Assembly (NCBI GenBank): GCA_029256085.1
Contig: JAQSYP010000002.1
Location: 62,001 to 126,000 of the forward strand
DNA: 64,000 bases
Reading direction: 5' to 3'
Origin: Caryophanales bacterium
GTDB lineage: Bacteria; Bacillota; Bacilli; CAJFEE01
Shown: in pieces, positions 17,683 through 26,372 of the stretch
Position numbering within the stretch: position 1 is the stretch's first letter
Layout: each line of letters opens with the position of its first letter
The notes under the pieces: generated by a model
The model's database searches: none
The model's input: the letters and a program-made list of their open reading frames with translations, nothing else
Told to the model about the DNA's origin: nothing
Position numbers and translations under genes: made by a program

Positions 17683-18264
17683 TTGTTTAATGAAATAGAA
17701 ATAGAGTTTAAAAACTCTTTATCCGAAGAGGAGTTTAAATATATATGCCTACAACTTAATATATCAGAAAATGATTTTATATCACAAATAAACTACTATT
17801 TTGATACACCTGATTTTGAACTAGGTAGAAATAAATCAGCACTTAGAATAAGAGAGAAAAGTGGCAACTATACTCTAACATTGAAACAGCAAAAAAATAA
17901 ATCTGTTGCCGAGTCACATTTATCAATCGACAAAAAAGAAGCTGAAACACTTATTAATAACACTAGTAGGATACCCGATGAAATGAGAGAATTACTCCTT
18001 AGTATTAATATATCCATTGATGGATTAACATGTTTTGGCAAACTCGAAACTGCTAGGGCAAAATTACCTTATGCTAATGGTTTTTTATTTTTGGATAAAA
18101 GTAAGTATTTAAACATTGTTGACTTTGAAGTAGAATATGAAGTATATGACTATGAAGTTGGTTGTCAGGATTTCGAAGACTTTCTGGAAAAATTTGAAAT
18201 TCCTTTTAGAAAAACACCAACTAAAATACAGCGCTTTTTTGAAGCATTAAATACTAACCAATAG
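17683..18264 (+). CDS. yjbK: CYTH-domain protein (YjbK)
   Basis: 193 residues from a TTG with TGGAGG upstream. The CYTH signature EIEIEFK (ExExK) is at residues 3-9, with paired basic and acidic strands such as 'SALRIREKSGNYTLTLKQQ' typical of the triphosphate-tunnel fold. B. subtilis YjbK sits in the same place. The family includes inorganic tri/polyphosphate-processing enzymes; the substrate here is not known. The lytic transglycosylase gene follows directly. Confidence 0.9.
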   Translation: MFNEIEIEFKNSLSEEEFKYICLQLNISENDFISQINYYFDTPDFELGRNKSALRIREKSGNYTLTLKQQKNKSVAESHLSIDKKEAETLINNTSRIPDEMRELLLSINISIDGLTCFGKLETARAKLPYANGFLFLDKSKYLNIVDFEVEYEVYDYEVGCQDFEDFLEKFEIPFRKTPTKIQRFFEALNTNQ

Positions 18265-18278
18265 GAATGTGGGGAATT

Positions 18279-19028
18279 ATGGATATAAAATCTATTAATG
18301 CTATCGTAGATACTCAAAATTCACAAAAGCAATCCGTTAAAAACGATACTATTACTGCTTCCTCATTTGGCGAATTATTAAAAGCAGAGCTTTTTTCAAA
18401 AATGGTACAAGATTCTGGTAGTAGCTTATTAGGTTCTAAGGGAACTGATAATAGTACATTTGCTAAGTTAATATTAATGAACACTTTATCCACTCCAGGC
18501 GACCCAGAGTGGTGGAATAAGAGTTCTGAAATAGACCTTTCTGAAAGCATTTCAAAATTAACAACCTATCCACAACCTTCTATTGACACAGAGAATAGTC
18601 ATGTGGCAGTTTCTAATTCTGAACTAAGTAATAAAGCTGTTTTTAAAACAGACAAATACGATAGCTATATTTTAGAAGCATGCAAAAAGTATGGTGTAGA
18701 TCCTAAGGTTATTAAAACTATAATCAAACATGAGTCAAATTTTAATCCAAACGTTGTAAGTCATGCTGGAGCAATGGGATTGATGCAATTGATGCCAATT
18801 AATGTCAGAGGATTAGACGTAAAGAATCCTTTTGATCCTGCTGAAAATATCGATGCTGGTGTTAGGCATTTTAAAGAATACTCAGATAAATACAATGGTA
18901 ACTTAGAGCTAACTCTTGCTGCCTACAATGCCGGTCCTGGAAATGTTAAGAAATACGGTGGTATTCCTCCTTTCAAGGAAACGCAAAACTATATTCGCAA
19001 AATAACTGCAACCCTTAATTCTTTATAA
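18279..19028 (+). CDS. yjbJ: Lytic transglycosylase (YjbJ-like, SLT domain)
   Basis: 249 residues if started at the ATG at 18279; an ATG 4 codons earlier is equally open and the site is ambiguous. A low-complexity, Ser/Asn-rich N-terminal half (about 1-125) is followed by an SLT domain: 'IKHESNFNP' holds the catalytic Glu, then 'AMGLMQLMPINVRGLDVKNPFDPAENI' and 'AAYNAGPGNVKKYGGIPPF'. It cleaves peptidoglycan to anhydromuropeptides. No signal peptide is visible, so the export route is unclear, as for B. subtilis YjbJ. It is probably an operon with yjbK. Confidence 0.9.
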   Translation: MDIKSINAIVDTQNSQKQSVKNDTITASSFGELLKAELFSKMVQDSGSSLLGSKGTDNSTFAKLILMNTLSTPGDPEWWNKSSEIDLSESISKLTTYPQPSIDTENSHVAVSNSELSNKAVFKTDKYDSYILEACKKYGVDPKVIKTIIKHESNFNPNVVSHAGAMGLMQLMPINVRGLDVKNPFDPAENIDAGVRHFKEYSDKYNGNLELTLAAYNAGPGNVKKYGGIPPFKETQNYIRKITATLNSL

Positions 19029-19037
19029 TAATAGTTT

Positions 19038-19066
19038 AAAGCTGCTAACTTATTAGCAGCTTTTAT
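19038..19066 (+). terminator. Terminator after yjbJ
   Basis: AAAGCTGCTAA / TTAGCAGCTTTT perfect stem with a T-rich tail. Confidence 0.83.
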
Positions 19067-19084
19067 TGTTAGATGAAACTATCA

Positions 19085-19590
19085 CAAGGCCGGTGGTTTT
19101 GAAAAACTTAAACTATTAGTAAGAAATTTAGATATTAATAATGCTTTTGTTGATTTGCGCTTTCGGCGCTCGCTTTCCTGAGGAAAACGCATGCGTTTCC
19201 CGTGAGCCTCCGCACTCGCTTTGCTCGAGTCCACTGAAAAACTTAGATTTGTTTGATTTATAATTTTTAATATGCAAAATCCAAGAAAAATAAATTTATA
19301 CAGATTTGAGCGAAGGACGCTTGACTCCAGCGGCAGAACGATCTAGGCGAGACTACAGGCTCGACAGATCGGCCGCGGAAAGCAAGCGTCCAAAAGCGAA
19401 AAACAATATACTTTTATAACTTTTGATACTTTTTCAGTGGCCTCGCTTGCGGGGTCTCACCTGGAGCGCTTTTCCCCTAGGAGTCAAGCGCCTACGCTCT
19501 AGTCATCAATAATATAAAATTTTTCAGTTCACTTATACTTTAATAGTTTTAATATTCGCATTTGTTCTTCAAAATAAATAAATGTCATTG
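19085..19590. repeat. GC-rich dispersed intergenic repeat, copy 2 (compound)
   Basis: The left end (about 19085-19180) matches copy 1 closely, including 'TTTGCGCTTTCGGCGCTCGC', and the right end (about 19505-19590) resembles the right end of copy 1 (CTTTAA, then GCATTTGTTC). The centre is extended by a block bounded by 11-base inverted repeats (19231-19440). The rest of the gap to spxH (19591-19954) is AT-rich and holds only the spxH upstream region; I see no gene there. Confidence 0.7.
19231..19440. repeat. Block with terminal inverted repeats inside copy 2
   Basis: CCACTGAAAAA at 19231-19241 is exactly inverted at 19430-19440. Inside is a second palindrome with GGACGCTTG near 19317 and CAAGCGTCC near 19383. 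About 210 bases, no open frame. This could be a nested MITE-like insertion or simply a multi-arm palindrome belonging to the repeat family. Confidence 0.5.
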
Positions 19591-19954
19591 TTTCAACATA
19601 TTACCAATAGATAGAGGCTTCTATACACTTTTGACAGATTTTCAAAGCATTTACAGATACAGATAGTACCAAGTCCTTATAGCTAAGCACCCCCCAGTTA
19701 AGCGGTGGTTCTGATTCATTTGGAAAATATGTGTCTAATATTTTCTTACATTACTCTCACTAATTAATTTTTGTATTAAAAATTTTTGAAATTACATTTA
19801 AAGTAATTTATTATTTAAACTATGTTTTATAAAAGAAAGCATAATAATTGAACATTTATTTAACGGTTGCTAGAATGAATTTATTCACTAGTATTGCTAA
19901 AAATATATTTATGTATTTTTAAACTAAATATTAGATTGGGAAGGGAGCTCTCTT

Positions 19955-20893
19955 ATGGGAACCAACTCTTCAATTAACAAATATTCAATTAACAGACAAA
20001 GATTCAGGAAATATTATAAGCCAATCGAATTGTACGTTTTTATAGATCCGATGTGCCCAGAGTGTTGGGCAATTGAACCAATCCTAAAAAAGCTTATAAT
20101 TGAATACGGCCAATATATTACTTTAAAATATGTACTAACTGGAAGTTTAGAAAAATTTAATATCTCTAAAAATAATTCTCCTAAAATTATTGCTGAAAAT
20201 TGGGAAAGAACAGCAAGCAGATCTGGTATGTCTTGTGATGGAAACCTATGGATTTCTGACCCAATCAGATTACCTTTAATTGTTTCCTTAGCAATTAAGG
20301 CAGCAGAGTTACAAGGAAAGTATGCTGGTATTAATTTTCTTAGAATTATCCGGGAGCATATGTTTGTTAATAGTAAGAATGTTACAAGAGAGGAAACGTT
20401 AGTTAAGATTGCACAAGAAGTGAAACTAGATATAAAAGAATTTGTTGAAGATATTCATTCTGATACTGCTGCAAAATCATTGCAGTGTGATTTCAAGATA
20501 ACTAAAGATTACGGCGTTACTGCTTCTCCTACTCTAATTTTTTTCAATGACATTTTAGAAGAGGAAGGCATTAAAATTTCTGGAATACATGAATATGATC
20601 TTTATGTAAAGGTTCTTGAGGAACTACTTAAAGAAGTTCCTAAAAAAGCTGAACCACCTTGTCTAGAAGCATTTGTAAAAAGGTATAAGTTTGTAGCAAC
20701 ACAAGAAATCGCTGTAGTTTATAATTTAACTATATGTGAGGCAGAAAAAATGTTGAGGCAACTTCAATTGCGACAATATGTAAAAGAAGTTCCAGCAAAA
20801 TATGGGAAGTTCTGGAAGTATATTGGATCAAAATATTACCTTGAAGCCAACAACATTAGGCATTTCCAACAATTGTTCCATAGATCAAGATAA
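19955..20893 (+). CDS. spxH: SpxH (YjbH), adaptor for ClpXP degradation of Spx
   Basis: 312 residues; the ATG follows GGGAAGGGAG. A DsbA/thioredoxin-like domain with 'DPMCPECWAIEP' (Cys34 and Cys37), 'ASRSGMSCDGNLW', 'KAAELQGKYAGINFLR' and 'SLQCDFKITKDYGVTASPTLIFFN' all align with B. subtilis YjbH. The C-terminal third is helical and typical of SpxH. It delivers Spx to ClpXP; thiol or zinc chemistry at the CPEC motif and aggregation turn this off under stress. Its client gene spx lies about 7 kb away on the other strand. Confidence 0.95.
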   Translation: MGTNSSINKYSINRQRFRKYYKPIELYVFIDPMCPECWAIEPILKKLIIEYGQYITLKYVLTGSLEKFNISKNNSPKIIAENWERTASRSGMSCDGNLWISDPIRLPLIVSLAIKAAELQGKYAGINFLRIIREHMFVNSKNVTREETLVKIAQEVKLDIKEFVEDIHSDTAAKSLQCDFKITKDYGVTASPTLIFFNDILEEEGIKISGIHEYDLYVKVLEELLKEVPKKAEPPCLEAFVKRYKFVATQEIAVVYNLTICEAEKMLRQLQLRQYVKEVPAKYGKFWKYIGSKYYLEANNIRHFQQLFHRSR

Positions 20894-20930
20894 AGAAAAC
20901 TGGGCGACTGCCGAGCCTTTTAAGGCGACG

Positions 20931-20993
20931 GCAGAGCTGTAGTTGCACTTATGCGTTAGGAAAGTATGAACTAGTCAGAAGTTTATACTTTCC
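20931..20993 (+). repeat. Hairpin repeat family B, copy 1
   Basis: Core GCAGAGCTGTAGTTGCACTT, then a stem GGAAAGTATGAACT / AGTTTATACTTTCC. It is preceded by the hairpin CTGCCG-A-GCCTTTTAAGGC-GA-CGGCAG (about 20908-20934). Near copies lie at 24630-24684 (inverted) and 62904-62966. Confidence 0.7.
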
Positions 20994-21014
20994 TATTAGC
21001 TAAATGAAAGCACT

Positions 21015-21049
21015 AAAAAAAGCTATGCACAACGGGTGCATAGCTTTTT
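21015..21049 (+). terminator. Terminator downstream of spxH
   Basis: AAAAAGCTATGCA / TGCATAGCTTTTT perfect stem, about 125 bases after the spxH stop and beyond the repeat, which therefore lies within the transcript. Confidence 0.82.
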
Positions 21050-21289
21050 CTGCCATAAAGACATCAAGGGGATGGGAAATAAATTAAATCAAACAAAGGG
21101 GTAATTTGTTTGTGAATTACTTCACGCCTTTATTATTACATAATTCGACATAGTTTGACAATATGTATAATTATATTTAATAATTTTGTAATATTTATAG
21201 AAAAATTTTCTAAAATATCTTGAAAAAACACTCATTAATATGTTTTTTTTGCATAATATCTATAAGCTAAAGTTATAGGGGGGAGATGC

Positions 21290-21469
21290 TTGCAAGGTCT
21301 ATTTATTTTATTTTGTATAATATTAATCATAGTCTCATTTTATATTCATGTTTTAGCACTTATGAATTTAGCATCCTTGTGGGTAAGTACACCTGTCCTA
21401 ATAATGTCTATATTCTTATTTTTTATAGTACTAAATAACAAAAACAAATTTAATGGATTTAAAAAATAA
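21290..21469 (+). CDS. Small membrane protein, 59 residues (YizD position)
   Basis: Starts at a TTG with AGGGGGGAG about 5 bases upstream. Two hydrophobic segments (about 3-25 and 32-50) are followed by a polar Lys/Asn tail. It occupies the place of B. subtilis yizD, between spxH and pepF, but I cannot confirm homology. An ATG four bases earlier opens another frame with a poorer composition. It converges on pepF with a shared terminator. Confidence 0.6.
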   Translation: MQGLFILFCIILIIVSFYIHVLALMNLASLWVSTPVLIMSIFLFFIVLNNKNKFNGFKK

Positions 21470-21502
21470 GGCTGACACATTCATCAGAATAGTGTCAGCC
21501 TT
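21470..21502. terminator. Terminator between the small membrane gene and pepF
   Basis: AGGCTGACAC / GTGTCAGCCT stem; it can serve both convergent genes. Confidence 0.78.
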
Positions 21503-21507
21503 CAATA

Positions 21508-23328
21508 TTAGATTGTATCAATGAGGTTTTCCATCTCTTGTAACATTTCCTCGAATGTTTTTAGAGCTGCTTGAATTGGCTCTGGAGACGTCATATCGAC
21601 ACCAGCTTTTTTGAGAACATTAATTGGGTAATCAGAACTACCTGACTTTAAGAACTCAAGATACCTTTTAACTGCTGGTTCTCCTTCTTCAAGTATTTGC
21701 TTCGATAATGCCGTTGCAGCACTAAATCCTGTAGCATATTGATATACGTAATAGTTGTAGTAGAAATGTGGAATTCTAGACCACTCTAGCTTAATTTCGT
21801 CATCAATTACCATATTTTCTTTACCAAAGTACTTAATATTAAGATCATAGTATTCCTTGTTCAACAATTGAGGTGTTAATGCTTCACCATTTTCAATTTT
21901 TTGATGGATTAGATGTTCAAATTCTGCGAACATTGTTTGTCTAAATACAGTTCCCCTAAATGCCTCTAAATAATGATTAACTAAGTACAATCTCTTTCGT
22001 GGATCTTCAGTAGTTTTTAATAGATAGTCATTTAATAATGCCTCGTTACAAGTTGATGCAACTTCAGCAACAAATATCGAATAATCACCGTAAATAAACG
22101 GTTGGTTTTTACGAGTATAATAACTATGCATCGAGTGACCAAACTCATGCGCTAATGTAAATAAATTATTTACGTTGTTTTGCCAGTTCATTAAAATATA
22201 CGGATTAGTTGCATATGTTCCTGAAGAATATGCTCCGCTGCGCTTTCCTTCATTTTCAACTACATCAACCCATCTATTTTTATAAGCATCTTTTAAAACT
22301 TCAATATAATCTTCACCTAGAACTTTAAAGCCATTTAATAAAAGCTCCTGCGCCTCTTCATATTTAACTTCCATTTTCACTTCTTTTACTAACGGGGTAT
22401 AAAGATCGTAAATATGTAATTCATCTAAATTTAATACTCTTTTTCTAAGTTCAATATATCTATGAAGAAGATGTAGGTTATCTGTTACGGTTTTAATTAA
22501 TTGGTCGTACACTTCCTCGGGAATTTTATTTTGTGCTAAAGCAGCTGCCCTTGCACTTGTGTAATTTCTCGCCTTTGCATTAAATACATTTTTCTTTGTT
22601 GATGCACTTAATGTGCTTGCTAAAGTATTTACAAATTTACCATATGTGTCGTAAACACCCTTGAAAGCATCACGTCTTACTCTTTGATTTGCACTTTCTA
22701 AGAATTTACTATATCTACCGTGTGTAATTTCAACTTCTTCCCCATCGTCATCAATTATTGTTGGGAATTTCATGTCACTGTTATTTAAAGAGCCGAATAT
22801 CATTCCAGGAGACGATAAAACTTCACTAGCTGAGGCTAGTAGTGCCTCCTCCTTGCTGCTCAAAACATGTGGGCGTTGTCTATTTATTTCTTCGATTGCA
22901 TGCTTATATAATCTAAGTTCTGGTTCTTGATCAAAATATCCATTTATAATATCTTCAGGTATCGTTAAAATCTCTGGTACGATATATGCGAATTTACTAC
23001 TTACTTGTGAATATAATGAAATTGCTCTATCATAAAGTGCCTTATATGTACTGTTAGTTGTATCTTCATCGTGTCTCATATGTGCGTATGTATATAATTT
23101 ACCAATTTGCATCATAACTTCGTCTTGTAGTTTTAGCATACTATAAAAAGTATCGGCACCTGTTGCAAGCTTGCCTTCAAAAGAAGTAATTTCTTCTGCA
23201 CGTTCACTTATAACTTTAAAATCATTATCCCATGCTTCGATGTTGTTATAAATTGCCTCTAAATTCCATTTAAGTTCCTCAGATATTTCATTTCTTTTCG
23301 GTAACTTCTTTACACCTGTCTGTGACAT
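21508..23328 (-). CDS. pepF: Oligoendopeptidase F
   Basis: 606 residues, the standard length. An M3B zinc metallopeptidase of the cytosol that cleaves peptides of roughly 7-17 residues. HEFGH (residues 394-398) holds the zinc ligands and catalytic Glu, followed by 'SMHSYYT' and later 'YQYATGFSAATAL'. The ATG is preceded by AGGAGG. It lies upstream of spxH as in B. subtilis (yjbG/yjbH), and about 60 bases downstream of coiA on the same strand. Confidence 0.96.
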   Translation of the reverse strand: MSQTGVKKLPKRNEISEELKWNLEAIYNNIEAWDNDFKVISERAEEITSFEGKLATGADTFYSMLKLQDEVMMQIGKLYTYAHMRHDEDTTNSTYKALYDRAISLYSQVSSKFAYIVPEILTIPEDIINGYFDQEPELRLYKHAIEEINRQRPHVLSSKEEALLASASEVLSSPGMIFGSLNNSDMKFPTIIDDDGEEVEITHGRYSKFLESANQRVRRDAFKGVYDTYGKFVNTLASTLSASTKKNVFNAKARNYTSARAAALAQNKIPEEVYDQLIKTVTDNLHLLHRYIELRKRVLNLDELHIYDLYTPLVKEVKMEVKYEEAQELLLNGFKVLGEDYIEVLKDAYKNRWVDVVENEGKRSGAYSSGTYATNPYILMNWQNNVNNLFTLAHEFGHSMHSYYTRKNQPFIYGDYSIFVAEVASTCNEALLNDYLLKTTEDPRKRLYLVNHYLEAFRGTVFRQTMFAEFEHLIHQKIENGEALTPQLLNKEYYDLNIKYFGKENMVIDDEIKLEWSRIPHFYYNYYVYQYATGFSAATALSKQILEEGEPAVKRYLEFLKSGSSDYPINVLKKAGVDMTSPEPIQAALKTFEEMLQEMENLIDTI

Positions 23329-23389
23329 GAACTAACCTCCTACTATTTATGTATAATTATATATTATCTTTTTGATAATCTTACTTCCA

Positions 23390-24553
23390 CTAATATCGCT
23401 CGCCAATTATTTTATTTATCGTTAATCTAGTGAAAATATCAATAATCTTATTGTCTGCTTTTAATGCTTCCTCTATGTGATTGGGCCTTTTAAAATCTCG
23501 TACTTTAATAAAGTTCCCATTGTTATCCTTTTGTAACACATTAATCTCACATAAAAAACTTAAATAAAAATAAATTGGCAGGAAGTAATCTATATTCTCA
23601 AGGACTGGAAATTTATTTGGTGTTATCAAATTCAACCTTAAAACAATTCGTTCTATTTCTCTAATATTTATACTTTGACCAAAATTTAGTTGGTTCAATA
23701 CAAATAGATAAATTTTTAATTGCCACTCAACTGGACATTCCTTTATAAAATACGAAAATGGAACTGGAACGCCAACTTCAATTGGAATTAATAGTGGTGA
23801 TATTCTTTGCAAATACATTTCATTTAAAATTAATTTACTTCGCCGGATATTTATATTTTTTGGGGTTAACCTCCATTGTTCTTTATGGATAATGTGCTGT
23901 TTAGATAATTCGAAACTGTTAATATTTACGTAATTATAACTAAGCACTTGCTTTGGAGAATAGTTTCTAAACGGGAGGAATACTTCTTCACAATAAATTT
24001 TATTTTGTGATATTTGAACGATGGGGAAAACTTTCTTAAAGCCTAACATAGATTGGGTGAGTTGAATAAACGATGGTCTACTATTATAAATGTTACTAAT
24101 ATAGTTTAAAATGTAACTTGGCTTGATACGTGGTGTATGATTACTGTGGCCCAATATCCAAATCGGTGTAATATCGTCACTTCTATATAGTATAGTCCTT
24201 TTTAAAACTTCTTTTGTAGTTATATATGAACGTTGGTATTCAAAAGCAAAACGTCTATTATTAATATTAGTTAAAATATCTGCTCTTAGTTTATTGTTGA
24301 TATTTTTCTCAATATAGAATTCTAAGTTATACATGTTAATCCAGGAGCTTATAACTTCCTTTGCCTTTTTATGTTCGTTTGATTCTCCTGTGTGATTAAT
24401 ACATTTACTTGAAGACGAATGTGAAAAATGCCATGCTTTACAAGCACCTTTCTTTATAACAAGCTTTTCTCCACAGGCAGGGCAAAAAGCCTTGTTGTCT
24501 GTAATTTGCTTTACACTTACTCTATTACCGTTACTATCAAGTGCAACGAAAAT
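23390..24553 (-). CDS. coiA: Competence protein CoiA, probably started at ATT
   Basis: The frame is open from a TAG at about 24571 to the stop at 23390. The only ATG in its first third (24334) would remove the conserved N-terminal zinc finger. The N-terminal reading 'FVALDSNGNRVSV' followed by CPACGEK and 'WHFSH' matches the CoiA N-terminal zinc-finger domain. Before it are GGTGGGGGG and three ATT codons (24551-24559) but no ATG, GTG or TTG. I place the start at the third ATT (387 residues, normal length). Next comes the nuclease-like domain with 'LRADIL' and 'FAFEYQRS'. CoiA helps process incoming DNA in transformation. Confidence 0.8.
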   Translation of the reverse strand: MFVALDSNGNRVSVKQITDNKAFCPACGEKLVIKKGACKAWHFSHSSSSKCINHTGESNEHKKAKEVISSWINMYNLEFYIEKNINNKLRADILTNINNRRFAFEYQRSYITTKEVLKRTILYRSDDITPIWILGHSNHTPRIKPSYILNYISNIYNSRPSFIQLTQSMLGFKKVFPIVQISQNKIYCEEVFLPFRNYSPKQVLSYNYVNINSFELSKQHIIHKEQWRLTPKNINIRRSKLILNEMYLQRISPLLIPIEVGVPVPFSYFIKECPVEWQLKIYLFVLNQLNFGQSINIREIERIVLRLNLITPNKFPVLENIDYFLPIYFYLSFLCEINVLQKDNNGNFIKVRDFKRPNHIEEALKADNKIIDIFTRLTINKIIGERY

Positions 24554-24629
24554 AATAATCCCCCCACCTAATAAGGCTGTCTAAAAACTGTTATCGAACA
24601 ATTTATGTTACAGCCATTAATATAGCTAT

Positions 24630-24684
24630 AGAAAGTATAAACTTCTGTGTAGTTTATACTTTCATAAGTTCAACTACGGCTCAG
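24630..24684 (-). repeat. Hairpin repeat family B, copy 2
   Basis: On the minus strand GCTGAGCCGTAGTTGAACTT leads into the perfect stem GAAAGTATAAACT / AGTTTATACTTTC. It lies between cls and coiA, where it could end or stabilise the cls transcript. Confidence 0.7.
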
Positions 24685-24700
24685 CAATCGCTTAGTTTCT

Positions 24701-26206
24701 TTATAAAACCGGAGATAATAGCCTGCAAATAGATTCGATTAACTTTATTCCGAGATGTCGTTTTGAAAATTTTTCAATTTTAATTTCTTTTGAGCTACTC
24801 ACGTCTGTTTGAAAGTCATTTATTAGTTTCTTAATACTGTCCGTTCCATATAAAAACACATTTACCTCAAAGTTTAAATGAAAGCTCCTCATATCCATAT
24901 TTGCAGTCCCAATAGAAGCTACCATATCATCTATGATAATTATTTTTGAGTGTAAAAAGCCCATTTCATATTCGTAAATCTTTACACCCGCCTCTAGTAG
25001 ACTTGGAAAATAAGTACGAGAAGCATAATAAACTATTTTCTTATCGGGATTCTTAGGAAATAATATTTTTACATCTACTCCACTTAAAGCAGCTATCTTT
25101 AGCGCAGCATGTAAATCCTCATCAGGAATGAAGTAAGGAGTTGCTATCATAATAGATTTCTTTGCGGATGTAATCATTGAAAAGAACAAATTTTTGATTA
25201 CTTCTACTTCTGAATCAGGACCACCTGAAACTACTTGAACACTTCCAATTGCCACTGGTCTAAACTCAGTAAAATATAATTTATCACAACCTATCCTTTC
25301 ATGAGTAGTGAAAAACCAATCTTGCCAAAATACAAATTGCAAACTATTTACTGCTTCTCCTTCTAGCCTTAAATGTGTGTCTCTCCAAAATCCGAAATTT
25401 TTATTACGACCTAAATACTCATCGCCTATATTAAGTCCACCAACGAACCCTATTACACCATCAACGATTACAATTTTTCTATGATTTCTATAGTTAATCT
25501 TACTATTAAGGAATGGGACTTTAACTGGTGAGAATGGCATAATTTTCACACCATTATCTTTTAAATCATTGATATATTGTTTAGATAGTTCCCAGGATCC
25601 TACGTCATCATAAAGAAAACGTACTTCAACGCCTTCTTTTACTTTCTTGATTAGCAGCGTCTTTAAGCTTTTTCCTATCTCATCGTTTCTAACAATATAG
25701 TATTCTAAATGGATATGTTTAGTAGCACTTTCAATTGCACTTAATATACTATTAAATGTTTCAGTCCCATTTGTTAATACTTCTGTCATTGTATTACTTG
25801 ATACAGGAAACTGACCTATACGTTTGCCAATATTTAATACTTTACTGTACCCATTATTTAGTAGCTGTTGATCTTGTGTTCTTTGTTCAATTTCTCTAAA
25901 TTTTATTAGAGCTAATTCATCCATAAGTGCTTTTTGAGAAAATGTATATTTTTTACGATAGTTTTGTCCAAAAATTAGATAGAAAAAAAATCCAAAAATA
26001 GGAAATATCCCCAATATAACTAACCATGCTATCGTCTTTGAAGGACTTCTATTTTCAAGGGTAATAACAAAGAAAATAAAAGCACAAGAAAGGGAAAAAA
26101 GTACATAAAAACCCTTGAGGACAACTGATGGCAACAGATTGCTTGTAAAAAAATATATAAAAATTATCCCAAACAGAAAAATTAAAATCCGAAAAACATT
26201 TTTCAT
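24701..26206 (-). CDS. cls: Cardiolipin synthase
   Basis: 501 residues from the ATG at 26206 (AGGTG upstream); a GTG at 26245 in frame has no site. Two N-terminal membrane segments are followed by two phospholipase D motifs: 'NYRNHRKIVIVDG' and 'FLHSKIIIIDD' (HxKxxxxD). 'GFWRDTHLRLEGEAV' and 'DMRSFHLNFEVNVF' are typical of bacterial Cls. It condenses two phosphatidylglycerol molecules to cardiolipin at the membrane. It sits between mecA and coiA, all on the minus strand. Confidence 0.95.
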   Translation of the reverse strand: MKNVFRILIFLFGIIFIYFFTSNLLPSVVLKGFYVLFSLSCAFIFFVITLENRSPSKTIAWLVILGIFPIFGFFFYLIFGQNYRKKYTFSQKALMDELALIKFREIEQRTQDQQLLNNGYSKVLNIGKRIGQFPVSSNTMTEVLTNGTETFNSILSAIESATKHIHLEYYIVRNDEIGKSLKTLLIKKVKEGVEVRFLYDDVGSWELSKQYINDLKDNGVKIMPFSPVKVPFLNSKINYRNHRKIVIVDGVIGFVGGLNIGDEYLGRNKNFGFWRDTHLRLEGEAVNSLQFVFWQDWFFTTHERIGCDKLYFTEFRPVAIGSVQVVSGGPDSEVEVIKNLFFSMITSAKKSIMIATPYFIPDEDLHAALKIAALSGVDVKILFPKNPDKKIVYYASRTYFPSLLEAGVKIYEYEMGFLHSKIIIIDDMVASIGTANMDMRSFHLNFEVNVFLYGTDSIKKLINDFQTDVSSSKEIKIEKFSKRHLGIKLIESICRLLSPVL

Positions 26207-26334
26207 ATAATCACTACACCTAAATATTAATAAATTTTCTCTCACTCATAAAATTGCAAAAAAAACTAAATATTATCCAAAAATTAAAAAACAAATAATT
26301 TTAAACCTTGAAAAAGCTAATTTTAGAAATTAAT

Positions 26335-26372
26335 ATTTAAAAAAAGCTAATTTCGAATGAAATCAGCTTAGT
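26335..26372 (-). terminator. Terminator of mecA
   Basis: AGCTGATTTC / GAAATTAGCT stem with seven T on the minus strand. Confidence 0.75.

Noticed and set aside
19601-19750. Open minus-strand stretch of about 49 codons reading FPNESEPPLNWGVLSYKDLV
   Set aside because: No start codon, no ribosome binding site and no family recognised; could be a gene relic but chance is as likely.
23390-24334. coiA as a 314-residue gene starting at the ATG at 24334
   Set aside because: That start discards the conserved N-terminal zinc-finger part, which continues in frame upstream to 24553.
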